This document shows, piece by piece, positions 6,331 to 14,663 of a stretch of 27,975 nucleotides of DNA. A model generated the notes under the pieces. That model did not search any database. It was not told where the DNA came from and worked only from the letters and a program-made list of their open reading frames with translations. Positions within the stretch are counted from its first letter, which is position 1. Every line of letters begins with the position of its first letter. The stretch comes from a bacterium (GTDB lineage: Bacteria > Planctomycetota > J058 > JAJDCP01): NCBI GenBank assembly GCA_030428695.1, contig JAUIEM010000082.1, positions 1 to 27,975 of the forward strand, in the 5' to 3' direction. Made by a program: the position numbers and the translations under genes.

Positions 6331-8163
6331 GTGGACTGCCCGGCCTGCGGCACGCCCTTTCGTGGCGATCCCCCCCGCTGTCCGGCCTGCGCTCCCCAGA
6401 CCCTGAGCGGCCTCGCGACCTGCGCCGGGGGAGCAGCCGCCGCCCCCCTCGACCTGGTCGGCCGCGAGCTCGGCGGCTACACCGTCCACGAACGGCTCGC
6501 CCGCGGCGGCATGGGCGAGGTCTTCCTCGCGACCCAGCGGGCCCTGGCGCGCAAGGTCGCCCTCAAGGTCGTGACCCCGGCCCACGAGGCCGAGGCGCGC
6601 GTGCTCGCCCGGCTGAATCATCCCCACATCCTGCCGATCCATGACGTCTTCCGGGCGGCCGGCCGCGTGTTCCTCGCCCTGGCCTGGATGCCCGGCTCGC
6701 TCGCGACCGTGCTGCGGGAGGACGGCGCCCTGCCGCCGGTCCAGGCTGTGCGCCTCGCCCGGGAGACCGCGAGCGCCCTGCACGCGGCGGCCGAGCAGGG
6801 CATCGTGCACCGCGACGTCAAGCCCGGGAACCTGCTGCTCGGCGAGGATCGCTCCGTGCGCCTGGCCGACTTCGGCATCGCGGGGCCGGCCGGCGCGGAC
6901 GCCGCGGTGCGCGGGACTCCGGCCTTCCTCGCGCCGGAGCTCTGGCGGGGGGAGGGGGCGAGCGTCCGCAGCGACCTGTACGCCCTCGGCTGCACGCTGT
7001 GGGCGATGCTGACCGGGGCGCCGCCCTTCCCGGGTCCGACGGAAAGGGACTGGCGGACGCAGCACCTGCGGGAGCCTCCTCCGGACCTGCGCACCCGGTG
7101 CCCGTCGGCGTCTCCCGCGCTCGCCGCGCTGTGTGCGCGGCTGCTCGCCAAAGAGCCGGATGCGCGGCCGCCCTCCGCCCGGGAGCTCGGGGAAGCCCTC
7201 GCCGCGCTGCCCGAGGCGCGGGGCCCGGCGCCGACGGAGGTCGGGCGCCCGGCGCCGGTGCGCCCGCCGCGACGCGGCCTGTGGGGCTGGCTGCGGGAGC
7301 TGTTCGGGGCGGCCCGGACGCCCGGAGGTGCGGCGCTGCCCGGCCGGGAGGAGGCGGTGCGCCAGCTCCAACAGGCCTGGCAGGCCGACTCCCCGGCGGC
7401 GGCCCGGGCCGCCGCCGCCGCCGCGGTCGAGGCCTGCCCGGACTGGGCCTTCGCGCGCCTGGTGCGCGGCTGGCTGCGGCTGCGCGCAGGCCAGGCCGGG
7501 GCGGCGGCCGCGGACTGCACGCGCGGCCTCGCCCTCGCCCCGCCGACGGAGGAGCTCGCCGCCCTGCACCGGGTGCGCAGCAGCGCGCGCCTGGCCCTCG
7601 GCGACCCCGGCGCCGCCCTCGCCGACGCGGAGAGCGCGGTCCACGCCGCTCCCGGGCGGGTCGAGCCCTACCTGCTGCGGGCGCGCTGCCTGCTCGAGAC
7701 CGGCGACCGGCGCGGTGCGCTGCGCGACTGCAACGCCGCCCTCGGCCTCGAGGAGGACGCGGCGGCGGCGCTGTTCACCCGCGGCGCCCTGTACGCGCTG
7801 GCCGGGCGCCTGGAGCGCGCGCGCGGAGACTTCTCCCGGGCCTTCACCGCCGAGCCGGAGGACCCGACCCCGCGGGTCTGGTATGTCGCCAGCGGGGGCG
7901 AGCCGGACTGCCTGCAGGGCGTGCGCCACGGCCTCGCCTGGCTGCTGCTCGGACGGGTCGCGCCGGAGGAGCTGCTCAGCCAGGCCGCGGGCGCCGGCGC
8001 CGAGGGGCTGTGCGTCGCGCGCCTGCACGTCGGCTGGCTGTACTTGCGTCAGGGGCGGGGGGCCGAAGCCCGTGCCCTGTTCGCAGCCTGCGCGGCGAGC
8101 CCGGCCCGGTGTTTCGAGGCGGCCTGGGCGCGGGCCTGGCTGGCGGGGAACGGGGGCGGGTGA
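6331..8163 (+). CDS. Ser/Thr protein kinase with N-terminal zinc ribbon and TPR-like tail
   Basis: A 610-residue protein that probably starts at GTG 6331, two bases after the aminopeptidase stop, with a GGAG upstream. Residues 3-20 hold CxxC...CxxC (C3, C6, C17, C20), a small zinc ribbon. Residues about 50-330 are a complete Hanks kinase: glycine loop ARGGMGEV, Lys79, H160-R-D162 with K164, D180-F-G, GTPAFLAPE near 195-203 and SDLYALG. From about 345 to 600 there are repeated Ala/Leu-rich helical pairs that look like tetratricopeptide repeats. No transmembrane segment is evident, unlike the other kinases here, so it is probably cytosolic. The TPR-like region probably binds partners or substrates; none can be named. 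Confidence 0.88.
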   Translation: MDCPACGTPFRGDPPRCPACAPQTLSGLATCAGGAAAAPLDLVGRELGGYTVHERLARGGMGEVFLATQRALARKVALKVVTPAHEAEARVLARLNHPHILPIHDVFRAAGRVFLALAWMPGSLATVLREDGALPPVQAVRLARETASALHAAAEQGIVHRDVKPGNLLLGEDRSVRLADFGIAGPAGADAAVRGTPAFLAPELWRGEGASVRSDLYALGCTLWAMLTGAPPFPGPTERDWRTQHLREPPPDLRTRCPSASPALAALCARLLAKEPDARPPSARELGEALAALPEARGPAPTEVGRPAPVRPPRRGLWGWLRELFGAARTPGGAALPGREEAVRQLQQAWQADSPAAARAAAAAAVEACPDWAFARLVRGWLRLRAGQAGAAAADCTRGLALAPPTEELAALHRVRSSARLALGDPGAALADAESAVHAAPGRVEPYLLRARCLLETGDRRGALRDCNAALGLEEDAAAALFTRGALYALAGRLERARGDFSRAFTAEPEDPTPRVWYVASGGEPDCLQGVRHGLAWLLLGRVAPEELLSQAAGAGAEGLCVARLHVGWLYLRQGRGAEARALFAACAASPARCFEAAWARAWLAGNGGG

Positions 8164-8357
8164 GCGGGCCGTGAGCCGTCAGGGGCCCGGGGGGCTGGAG
8201 GGTGTCCAAGGTCTCCCTACGGGCGTTGCGTCCCCCTTCGGTCGCAGCTGTCGCGTGCGCGTTGTCAGCCCCTCCGCGCGAAGCCCCGTCATGCCGTCGA
8301 TAGGCCGTGGCATGTCGCTTGCTCTCTCCCTTCCAACACCCCAAAGGAGAACCCGCG
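8164..8357. other. Intergenic region before the serine hydrolase
   Basis: No gene is visible in these bases. A small inverted repeat, CATGCC and GGCATG near 8290-8315 with a 13-base loop, is the only structure found and is too short to call. The right end carries AAAGGAG, the Shine-Dalgarno of the next gene. Confidence 0.3.
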
Positions 8358-9638
8358 ATGCGCTTCCTGCTCCCCGTGCTGCTCGTCAGCGCCCTGTCCG
8401 CCCAGACCGTCGAACCGAAAGAGGACGTCTTCCAGCCGCTGCGCTCGCTGCTCGATGAGCTCGTCGCTGCGGGCGAGCTCCCCGGCGGGACCCTGCTCGT
8501 GCGCCACGCGGGCGAGGTGGTCTTCGCCGAGGGCTTCGGCTGGGCGACCCTTGAAGAGAAGTCGTTCGCCGCCGACGCGCCCTGCGCGCTCGCCTCCTTG
8601 ACCAAGCCGATCACCGCCTCGCTGCTCGTCCTGCTCGAGGCCGAGGGGCTGCTCTCCCTCGACGAGCCGGTCGACACCTGGCTGCCGGCCTGGGCGGCGC
8701 TGCGGGAGCAGGGCATGCGACCGCCGCTGCTGCGTGAGTGCCTGGCGCACACCACCGGACTGCCCGGCAATCAGCGCAAGCGCGAGGTCAACCGCTTCCT
8801 GCCCCGCGACGCCCCGATCACGAACGCCGCGATGGCGGATGCGATCCTCGCCCTCGGGCCGGACGTCGCGCCCGGTGAACGGTACGCCTACAGCCGCTTC
8901 GGCTTCGATCTCGCCGCCGCGGTGGTCGAGGTCGTCACCGGCCAGGACTACGAGACCGCCCTCCGCGAGCGCCTGCTCGAGCCGCTCGGCATGGAGCACA
9001 CCGGCTTCCGCGTCGATGCCTCCGTCCGCGAGGCGATGCCGACCCGCTACAACCGCGCCGACGGCGGCTTCGCCCCCGAGACCCGCGAGGCGCCCGTGCC
9101 TCCCGTCGGCGGCTACGTCAACGCCGGCGGCGGGCTGATCTCGACGGCCGACGACATCGGGCGCTTCCTGCAGTGGCACCTCGATGGCGGCGTCGTCGGC
9201 GGGGAGCGGCTGATTCCCGCCGAGGCCCTGGCGAAGACGGCGGAGGTCCAGCCGGCGACCCGCGGCTACGGCCTCGGCTTCAGCCTGACCCGCGAGCAGG
9301 GGAGGGTGGTCGCCAAGGCCCACGGCGGCGCCGCGGGGACCTACGGCTACGTCGACCTCGAGAACGGGCTGGTCGTCGTGCTGTTGACCCAGCTGCCCTC
9401 GGCCCAGCAACGCGGGGTGCGGGAACGGATCATCGCCCGCGTCGAGGAGGTCCTGCTAGGCGCTGACCAGGTCGCCGACTTCATCGCCAAGCACGATGCG
9501 AACGGCGACGGCCTGCTTTCGGCGGAAGAGCTCCCCGCCCGCCTGCGCCGGCGCTTCGCGGCGGTCGATGCGGACGGCGACGGACAGGTTGGCGCGGCGG
9601 AGCTCGAGCAGGCCCTCGCCCGGCGCGCGCAGCGCTGA
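8358..9638 (+). CDS. Secreted serine hydrolase (beta-lactamase/PBP-like) with C-terminal EF-hands
   Basis: A 426-residue protein. Residues 1-15 are a signal peptide (MRFLLPVLLVSALSA before QT), so it is exported. Residues about 25-350 match the class C beta-lactamase-like serine hydrolase fold (PF00144): S80-L-T-K83 nucleophile motif, Tyr178 in YSR where YxN is usual, and H322-G-G in place of KTG. Such proteins are commonly esterases or D-amino peptidases rather than true beta-lactamases. The tail holds two canonical calcium loops, DANGDGLLSAEE at 380-391 and DADGDGQVGAAE at 404-415, so calcium may stabilise or regulate it. ATG 8358 follows AAAGGAG at good spacing. It appears to be transcribed alone. 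Confidence 0.88.
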   Translation: MRFLLPVLLVSALSAQTVEPKEDVFQPLRSLLDELVAAGELPGGTLLVRHAGEVVFAEGFGWATLEEKSFAADAPCALASLTKPITASLLVLLEAEGLLSLDEPVDTWLPAWAALREQGMRPPLLRECLAHTTGLPGNQRKREVNRFLPRDAPITNAAMADAILALGPDVAPGERYAYSRFGFDLAAAVVEVVTGQDYETALRERLLEPLGMEHTGFRVDASVREAMPTRYNRADGGFAPETREAPVPPVGGYVNAGGGLISTADDIGRFLQWHLDGGVVGGERLIPAEALAKTAEVQPATRGYGLGFSLTREQGRVVAKAHGGAAGTYGYVDLENGLVVVLLTQLPSAQQRGVRERIIARVEEVLLGADQVADFIAKHDANGDGLLSAEELPARLRRRFAAVDADGDGQVGAAELEQALARRAQR

Positions 9639-9795
9639 TCGGCGCAGTTCCTTTTCCGGGCCCTTACGACAGCTCCCCTCAAGATTGTGTCCCATCTCCA
9701 TGGTGGGCATCGACAAACGCCTGCCCGACTTGCAGCTCAAGGTGACTGGCAAGGGTCACGGTTCGTCCGCGGACTCTTAGTCGCGGAGCGTTCGA
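9639..9795. other. Intergenic region after the serine hydrolase
   Basis: The segment begins with a diverged, inverted GGGCCCGGAAAAGGAA element at 9648-9666 that could form part of a terminator or a REP-like repeat. A 26-codon frame from ATG 9702 to the TAG at 9780 lacks a ribosome binding site and is not called. Nothing else is seen. Confidence 0.3.
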
Positions 9796-9799
9796 TTTC

Positions 9800-10146
9800 A
9801 ACGCAGAGGCGCAGAGGCCCAGAGGCGCAGAGAAAGAGGGGTCAACGTGGCTGAGAACGGCATCACTGGAATCCTCGTGGACGCGGCGATCCGAACGCTT
9901 GGTGGACCAAGGTCTGCTCGAGAGCGTTTACGAGAAAGCGCTCCCTATGAGCTCGAGCTCCGCTCCGCGGGCTGAAGATGGAGCGCCAGAGAGGTCCCAT
10001 CATCTACAAAGGAAGCGCCTCGCGGCTGCGATACGATCGGCAAGTTGACCCCGTCTTCGAGGCAACCATTGACTGACCGTGTCGTGAACAGGTTGTGATC
10101 AGGCGATGGGCGCCTCCGCGCCTCCGCGCCTCTGCGCCTCTGCGTT
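9800..10146. repeat. Inverted purine-rich repeats flanking the GxxExxY remnant
   Basis: On the left, iterated GCAGAGGC units run from about 9799 to 9840. On the right, the reverse complement, CGCCTCCGCGCCT and CTGCG units, runs from about 10110 to 10146. A 19-base core, AACGCAGAGGCGCAGAGGC, at 9800-9818 is a perfect inverted match to 10128-10146. The units vary between GCAGAGGC and GCGGAGGC. I recall this repeat type often lying beside GxxExxY genes in other genomes, which fits the gene remnant it encloses. Confidence 0.75.
9847..10076 (+). pseudogene. Decayed GxxExxY-family gene (PDDEXK_3-like)
   Basis: The family signature is spread over shifting frames. From GTG 9847 the frame reads VAENGITGILVDAAIRTLG, close to the family start. 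The hallmark GLLESVYEKAL then appears in the next frame from about 9921, YELELRSAG returns to the first frame and meets a stop near 9973, and LKMERQRGPIIYKGS follows in a third frame to a TGA at 10074. The remainder of the nuclease-like C-terminal half is short and unrecognisable. At least three frame changes mean it is not functional. GxxExxY proteins are small, of uncertain biochemical function and often mobile. Its base composition is less GC-rich than its neighbours, consistent with transfer and decay. Confidence 0.85.
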
Positions 10147-10260
10147 CCTTTTTTCTGTTTGTCGGGCGCCCTCGCCAACGCTTGAACGAGATGGGACGAT
10201 TTTCTCTGGGGAGCTGTCCTTGCGCCACTCGAATGTCCGACCTGCTCCTTGCGGGCCCTC
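10147..10260. other. Intergenic region between the GxxExxY remnant and the radical SAM gene
   Basis: The TTCCTTTTTTCTG stretch just after the repeat is the only T-rich tract nearby, and it could end plus-strand transcription. No coding frame or other structure is seen before the radical SAM stop codon at 10261. Confidence 0.25.
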
Positions 10261-11991
10261 TCAGGCCAGGGCGGCCTGCATCGTGTCGAGGGTGGCCTGC
10301 TGGCGATCGTAGCGGGCGGTCTCGCGCAGCAGGATCAGCTCGCGGCTCCAGTTCTGCCCGAACTTGCTGTCGACCCGCCGCCGGCGCCCGATCGCCTCGG
10401 CGATCTGGGCCGCCGCCGACTGCGTCAGGCCGGTGCGCACGGTGTAGCCGTACTCGGTCGACAGGTCGTTCTGGGGCGGGATGATCGAGGTCACCCCGAA
10501 GGCCTCGGGCTGCAGGTGCACCGGTGAGCCCTCGAGCAGCTGGAAGTGGCCCTGGGCGAAGGCGCCAATGTACTCCCGGTGCTCCTCGATGAAGCGCACG
10601 GTGTCCTGGGCCTCGCGGACCGTCTCGGTCGGGAAGCCGGTGAAGTACATCAGGATCGTGAAGATGCGGTTTCTGTGCATCGACTTGAGCGCCTCGCTCA
10701 TCGTCTCGACCTCGACGCCCTTGAGCATGTGGTCGAGGATGCGCTGGTTCGCCGACTCCATGCCGAAGATCAGCACGCGGCAGCCGCCGTCGTGCAGCAG
10801 CCGGTTGAAGTCGTCGTCCATCTGGTGGCGCTCGAAGCGCATGTCGCCGAACCAGCGGATGCCCTTCCCGCGCTCGCTCAGGCCGTGCTCGGCGAGGACC
10901 CGCAGGTTGCTGGGCGGCACCGCCTCGTCGACGAAGTAGAAGTACTTCGCACCGAAGCGCTCCTGCAGCGAGTGGACGTCCTCGGCCAGCTTGTTCTTCT
11001 TGCGGTTCCGGTACTCCCAGCCGTAGCTGTGGTGGTGGGTACAGAACGCGCACTTCTTCCAGTAGCAGCCGCGCGTGGTCAGCATCGGGAAGATCACGTG
11101 GGGCAGGATGTAGTCGTCGAGGGGGAAGCCCTCGAAGTCCGGCGGCGGCATGCTGTCGAAGTCTTCGTTGCCCATCGGGTTGGCGACCAGGCCGTCCTCG
11201 CCGCGGAAGAGCAGGTTCGGGACCTCCTCGCGCGGCAGGTTCCCGGACAGGTGCTCGATCAGCTTGATCAGCGGCGTCTCGCCCTCGTACAGGATCGCCG
11301 TGTCGAGCGGGGTGAACATCTTGCCGAGCTTGCGCAGCGGCGTCGACAGCTTGGTCAGGAGGGTGCCGCCGCCGACGATGTGGATGTGCGGGGCCTGCTT
11401 CTTCAGCTCGGCGGCGAGCGAGAGGCCGCCGACCAGCTGCTCGTCGAAGGCCATGCCGATGCCGACCAGGTCGTAGCCGCCTTCGATGATGCGCGGGACG
11501 AACTCCTCGCGGTACACCTCGAGGTAGGGGTTCTCCGCCTCGTCGCGGATCGCCGCCTCGATGTCCTCGTAGCGGTCCATCGCGTAGCGCATCTTGAGGT
11601 TGTAGCTGATCTCCGTCGGCGCGAACGCGGCGTTGAGGATCCCGTAGGCGGCGTCGAGGGCGCCGAAGCTGCGGCCGAGCACGGCGTCCTCGAGCAGGTT
11701 CGCCTCATCCTTGAGGTCGGCGAGGGCGCCGGGCAGCGTCGCGATCACCTCTTCCAGCGAGGCGAGCGCGGCGCGGGTCTGCTCGTTCGCTTCCTTCGCC
11801 CGGATGCGCTCGGCCGCGCGTCGCAGCCACTCCTCGGACAGGAGCCGCCGGTTCGCCATCAGGTTGAGGTCCCACTGGTCGCAGTCGTAGCCCTTCTCGC
11901 GCACGAAGGCCGTCACGGTCGGGATCGCGAGGAATGGCGCGTACAGCGCGAACTGCGGGGGATGGATCAGGAGCGTCTTCAGCGCAGCCAT
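10261..11991 (-). CDS. B12-binding-type radical SAM enzyme with CX4CX2C cluster motif
   Basis: A 576-residue cytoplasmic enzyme. Residues 1-50 ([20 protein letters not shown]) and about 165-225 ([15 protein letters not shown], then IHIVGGG) form a cobalamin-binding-like Rossmann domain, although the DxHxxG cobalt-ligand motif is not seen. The radical SAM core follows, with the 4Fe-4S ligands C309, C314 and C317 in [11 protein letters not shown]. The spacing is CX4CX2C rather than the usual CX3CX2C; the CYWxKCxFC form does occur in some B12-type radical SAM groups. Later motifs include [22 protein letters not shown] and TGFPTET. ATG 11991 has GGAGG four bases upstream. It is the last of three minus-strand genes, after two kinase-FGE genes. 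Methyltransferase or peptide-modifying roles are possible; the substrate is unknown. Confidence 0.85.
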   Translation of the reverse strand: MAALKTLLIHPPQFALYAPFLAIPTVTAFVREKGYDCDQWDLNLMANRRLLSEEWLRRAAERIRAKEANEQTRAALASLEEVIATLPGALADLKDEANLLEDAVLGRSFGALDAAYGILNAAFAPTEISYNLKMRYAMDRYEDIEAAIRDEAENPYLEVYREEFVPRIIEGGYDLVGIGMAFDEQLVGGLSLAAELKKQAPHIHIVGGGTLLTKLSTPLRKLGKMFTPLDTAILYEGETPLIKLIEHLSGNLPREEVPNLLFRGEDGLVANPMGNEDFDSMPPPDFEGFPLDDYILPHVIFPMLTTRGCYWKKCAFCTHHHSYGWEYRNRKKNKLAEDVHSLQERFGAKYFYFVDEAVPPSNLRVLAEHGLSERGKGIRWFGDMRFERHQMDDDFNRLLHDGGCRVLIFGMESANQRILDHMLKGVEVETMSEALKSMHRNRIFTILMYFTGFPTETVREAQDTVRFIEEHREYIGAFAQGHFQLLEGSPVHLQPEAFGVTSIIPPQNDLSTEYGYTVRTGLTQSAAAQIAEAIGRRRRVDSKFGQNWSRELILLRETARYDRQQATLDTMQAALA

Positions 11992-12014
11992 AAGGCCTCC
12001 GGCGTGGACGGTAT

Positions 12015-12045
12015 ACGACGATTCTAACCCGTTTTCGTCAAGATT
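12015..12045 (-). promoter_or_regulatory. Possible promoter for the radical SAM gene
   Basis: The 103-base gap upstream is much less GC-rich than its surroundings. On the minus strand it holds TTGACG (12041-12036) and TAGAAT (12026-12021), but their spacing of nine bases is too short to pair. TTGACG could pair with a TCGTAT-like element 17 bases on. This suggests the radical SAM gene may also have its own promoter. Sequence inference only. Confidence 0.25.
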
Positions 12046-12094
12046 CCAGTCCGGTCCGGCGTCGGCGGGGGTTCCCTCGCTCCCGGATACCGGG

Positions 12095-14545
12095 TCAGGG
12101 GAAGGCGCGGGCCGGCCGCAGGCCGAGATAGGAGCCGCGCACGTGGGGGTCGCTGCGGCCGCGAAAGGCCGAACGCGCGGCGTGCGGGTCGTTGCCCCAG
12201 CTGCCCCCGCGGTTCGTGCGGTACAGGGCTCCGGGCTCGTCGCGCAGGGGGTCCCGGGCGGGGCCCGCAGGGTAGGGGCCGTAGGTGTCGGCGCAGAATT
12301 CCCACACGTTCCCGTGCATCTCGAACAGCCCCCAGGGGTTGGGGGGGTAGGTCCCGACCGGGGCGGGGAAGGCGTCGAAGCCGTCGGGCTCGGCGGTGGT
12401 GTTGCCCCAGGCCAGGCTCCAGGTGTCCCCATGGGACCAGGGGCCGGTGGTCCCCGCCCGCGCGGCGTATTCCCACTGGGCCTCGCTGGGGAGCTGCAGC
12501 CCGAGGCGGGTCAGCAGCCGCGAGCCCTCGTACCAGCTGACCGTCTCGACCGGCTGCAGGCGGGTGAGGAAGTCGGTGCCGTGGGCCTCGTTGGTGAAGG
12601 CCGAGGGGTCGCGGCCCGCGATCCGCTCCCACTGCGCCCGGGTCAGCTCGTGCTTGGCGAGCAGAAAGGGGCTCAGGGTCACCTCGCGCATCGGCCGCTC
12701 GTCGGCGTCCCCGTCCTCGGCGCCCATCGCGAAGCGCCCGCCGGGCAGGAGCACGAACACGACGCCGTGCTCCTCGGCGGGACTCCACCGGCCGTCGGCG
12801 CCGCGCACCGGCACGGCGCCGGTCCACAGGTGGGCGAACTCCTCGAGCCCGGAGTCCGGATCGGGGCCGAGCGGCAGCAGATCGGCCGTCGGGCTCCATT
12901 CCAGCCCGCCGTAGCGCCCGTCCGGCGCGGCGAGGGCGGCGAGGGCGGCCTGCCAGCGCGCCGCCGCCTCGGGATGCGCGGCGGTGCCCCGCTCGAGGCG
13001 GGCCAGCCAGGGCTTCAGCTGCTCCATGCCGGCGAGCAAGGCCTCGAGGTTCCGCCGCTTCTGGCGCACGCTCAAGGTCTCGCCGAGCGCCACCGCCTCG
13101 CCCCGCGGCAGCCCGGCCAGCGCTGTCCGGTGCTCGCGGGCCCGGCCGAGGAAGCGCTCGAGCTCGCGCACGCATCCGGCCCGCGCGGTCGCGTCGCGGT
13201 GGGCGCGGCCCAGGCTGGCGTCGAAGTCCTCGAGCTTGCTGAGGTCGGCGAGCTGGCGGTACTCCCGCGCCAGCGCCGCCAGGCTCGCGTCGCGCTCGGC
13301 GAGGGCGCGGGTCTTCAGGCTGTCGGACACCAGGCTCGCGCGCAGCGCAGCGCTCTTCTGGTCGACGGAGCGGTCGAGCATCAGGGCGAGGCTGCTCATG
13401 CCGAGGAGGGCGAGGCACAGCACCGCGACCAGTCCGGCCTTGAGCGGCTCGCGCCGCACGAACTTGCGCAGGCGCTCGAGGGGCCCGGCGGGCAGGGCCG
13501 ACACCGGCCGGTTCTCGAGGAAGGCCTGGACGTCGGCGGCGAGGGCCTCGGCGGTGGGGTAGCGGTCTGCGGGTTCGCGGGCGAGGGCGCGCAGGCAGAT
13601 CGCCTCGAGCTCCCGGTCGATGTGCCGGTCGAGGCGCCGCGGGCGGGGAGGGGGGTCACGCTGCAGGCGAGCGATGAGGTCCGCGGTGCTCGTGCCCTCG
13701 TACGGGGCGCGGCCGGTCAGCAGGTGGAAGAGGATCGCGCCGAGGGCGTAGACGTCGGACAGCGCGGTCGCCGCCTCGGCCCCGTCCGCTGCCTGCTCCG
13801 GGGCCATGTAGGCGGGGGTGCCGAGCAGGGAGCCGACCTGGGTCGCGTCGCGGGCGGTCGACAGCTCGACTTCGCGGGAAGGGCGCTCGGCGGTCCAGGG
13901 GCGGGCGGCCTCGCCGAGCAGCTTGACCAGCCCCCAGTCCATCACCTGCACGTCGTCGTGCTTGCCGAGCATCACGTTGTGGGGCTTGAGGTCGCGGTGG
14001 ATCACGCCGCGCTCGTGGGCGAACTGGATCGTCCGGCAGACCTCGGTGAACACCTGCAGCAGCCGGAACAGGCTGTAGCGAGCGCGGGTCTCCGGGTCGC
14101 TGCTGCGGGAGGCGGCGACGACCTCGGCCAGGGTCCGGCCGCGCACGAGCTTCATCGTGAAGAACAGGGCGCCCTCGCCGATCCGGCCGATCTCGTGGAC
14201 CGGCACGATGCCGCGGTGCTCGAGCTGGCCGGTCGCCTGCGCCTCCTCGATGAAGCGGTCGCGCAGCCGGGCGTCCTGGCCGAGGTCGGAGCGCAGCACC
14301 TTCATCGCGACGTGGCGGCGGAGCTCCCGGTCGAAGACCTTGTACACGACCCCCATGCCGCCACGGCCGAGGACCTCGAGCAGGTCGTAGCGGTCGGCGC
14401 GGGAGCCGGCGTAGCGCCCGGTGCCGCCGCGGGTCGGTCCGCGGGGACCGACCACCGTCGGCCCGACCTCGGTCGCCGCGGTCAGGTCGAGCTCGGCGAG
14501 GTGGTTCTCCGGCGCGCGGTCGCCGCGGGTCTCGTCGGATGCCAT
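12095..14545 (-). CDS. Membrane Ser/Thr kinase with C-terminal FGE/SUMF1-like domain
   Basis: An 816-residue type of protein common in Planctomycetota. After about 50 Gly/Pro-rich residues comes a kinase domain (about 53-345): [12 protein letters not shown], Lys82, H183-R-D-L-K-P-H-N, Asp203 in DWG (instead of DFG), GTPAYMAPE and SDVYALG. A single transmembrane helix lies at about 370-390, then a helical coiled region to about 530. The last 220 residues are an FGE-like module ([56 protein letters not shown]). The Cys pair used by true formylglycine oxidases is not apparent, so the domain probably binds ligands or partners outside the membrane. ATG 14545 is preceded by GGAAGAGG. The gene lies 118 bases downstream of the larger paralogue and upstream of the radical SAM gene. 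Confidence 0.9.
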   Translation of the reverse strand: MASDETRGDRAPENHLAELDLTAATEVGPTVVGPRGPTRGGTGRYAGSRADRYDLLEVLGRGGMGVVYKVFDRELRRHVAMKVLRSDLGQDARLRDRFIEEAQATGQLEHRGIVPVHEIGRIGEGALFFTMKLVRGRTLAEVVAASRSSDPETRARYSLFRLLQVFTEVCRTIQFAHERGVIHRDLKPHNVMLGKHDDVQVMDWGLVKLLGEAARPWTAERPSREVELSTARDATQVGSLLGTPAYMAPEQAADGAEAATALSDVYALGAILFHLLTGRAPYEGTSTADLIARLQRDPPPRPRRLDRHIDRELEAICLRALAREPADRYPTAEALAADVQAFLENRPVSALPAGPLERLRKFVRREPLKAGLVAVLCLALLGMSSLALMLDRSVDQKSAALRASLVSDSLKTRALAERDASLAALAREYRQLADLSKLEDFDASLGRAHRDATARAGCVRELERFLGRAREHRTALAGLPRGEAVALGETLSVRQKRRNLEALLAGMEQLKPWLARLERGTAAHPEAAARWQAALAALAAPDGRYGGLEWSPTADLLPLGPDPDSGLEEFAHLWTGAVPVRGADGRWSPAEEHGVVFVLLPGGRFAMGAEDGDADERPMREVTLSPFLLAKHELTRAQWERIAGRDPSAFTNEAHGTDFLTRLQPVETVSWYEGSRLLTRLGLQLPSEAQWEYAARAGTTGPWSHGDTWSLAWGNTTAEPDGFDAFPAPVGTYPPNPWGLFEMHGNVWEFCADTYGPYPAGPARDPLRDEPGALYRTNRGGSWGNDPHAARSAFRGRSDPHVRGSYLGLRPARAFP

Positions 14546-14642
14546 CGGCCTCTTCCGGAAAGGTTCCCCGCAGTGTAGCAGACGGGTCCGACGCGCGCGT
14601 GGCCGCGCGGCGTGGCAGGCGAGGTCGTGTCGAGGAGGGCGA

Positions 14643-14663
14643 GGCCCGGAGGGCCGACCGGGC
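14643..14663 (-). terminator. GC-rich hairpin just after the 1300-residue kinase gene
   Basis: GCCCGG and CCGGGC arms (14644-14649, 14658-14663) overlap a second compact hairpin, GGCCC-GGA-GGGCC (14643-14655). The structure directly follows the stop codon. There is no T-run, so it could be an attenuating or mRNA-stabilising hairpin rather than a true terminator. Confidence 0.35.

Noticed and set aside
6103..8028. Minus-strand 641-codon frame opposite pepA and the zinc-ribbon kinase
   Set aside because: Crosses two well-supported genes and encodes low-complexity Arg/Ala-rich sequence.
9702..9780. 26-codon frame MVGIDKRLPDLQLKV...
   Set aside because: No ribosome binding site and no family signal; could be chance.
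9799..9840. Possible CRISPR array at the iterated GCAGAGGC units
   Set aside because: Units are about 8-10 bases with no unique spacers; they are simple repeats linked to the GxxExxY remnant.
12143..14578. Plus-strand 811-codon frame opposite the 816-residue kinase
   Set aside because: Antisense shadow without motifs; the minus strand encodes the kinase, TM and FGE domains.
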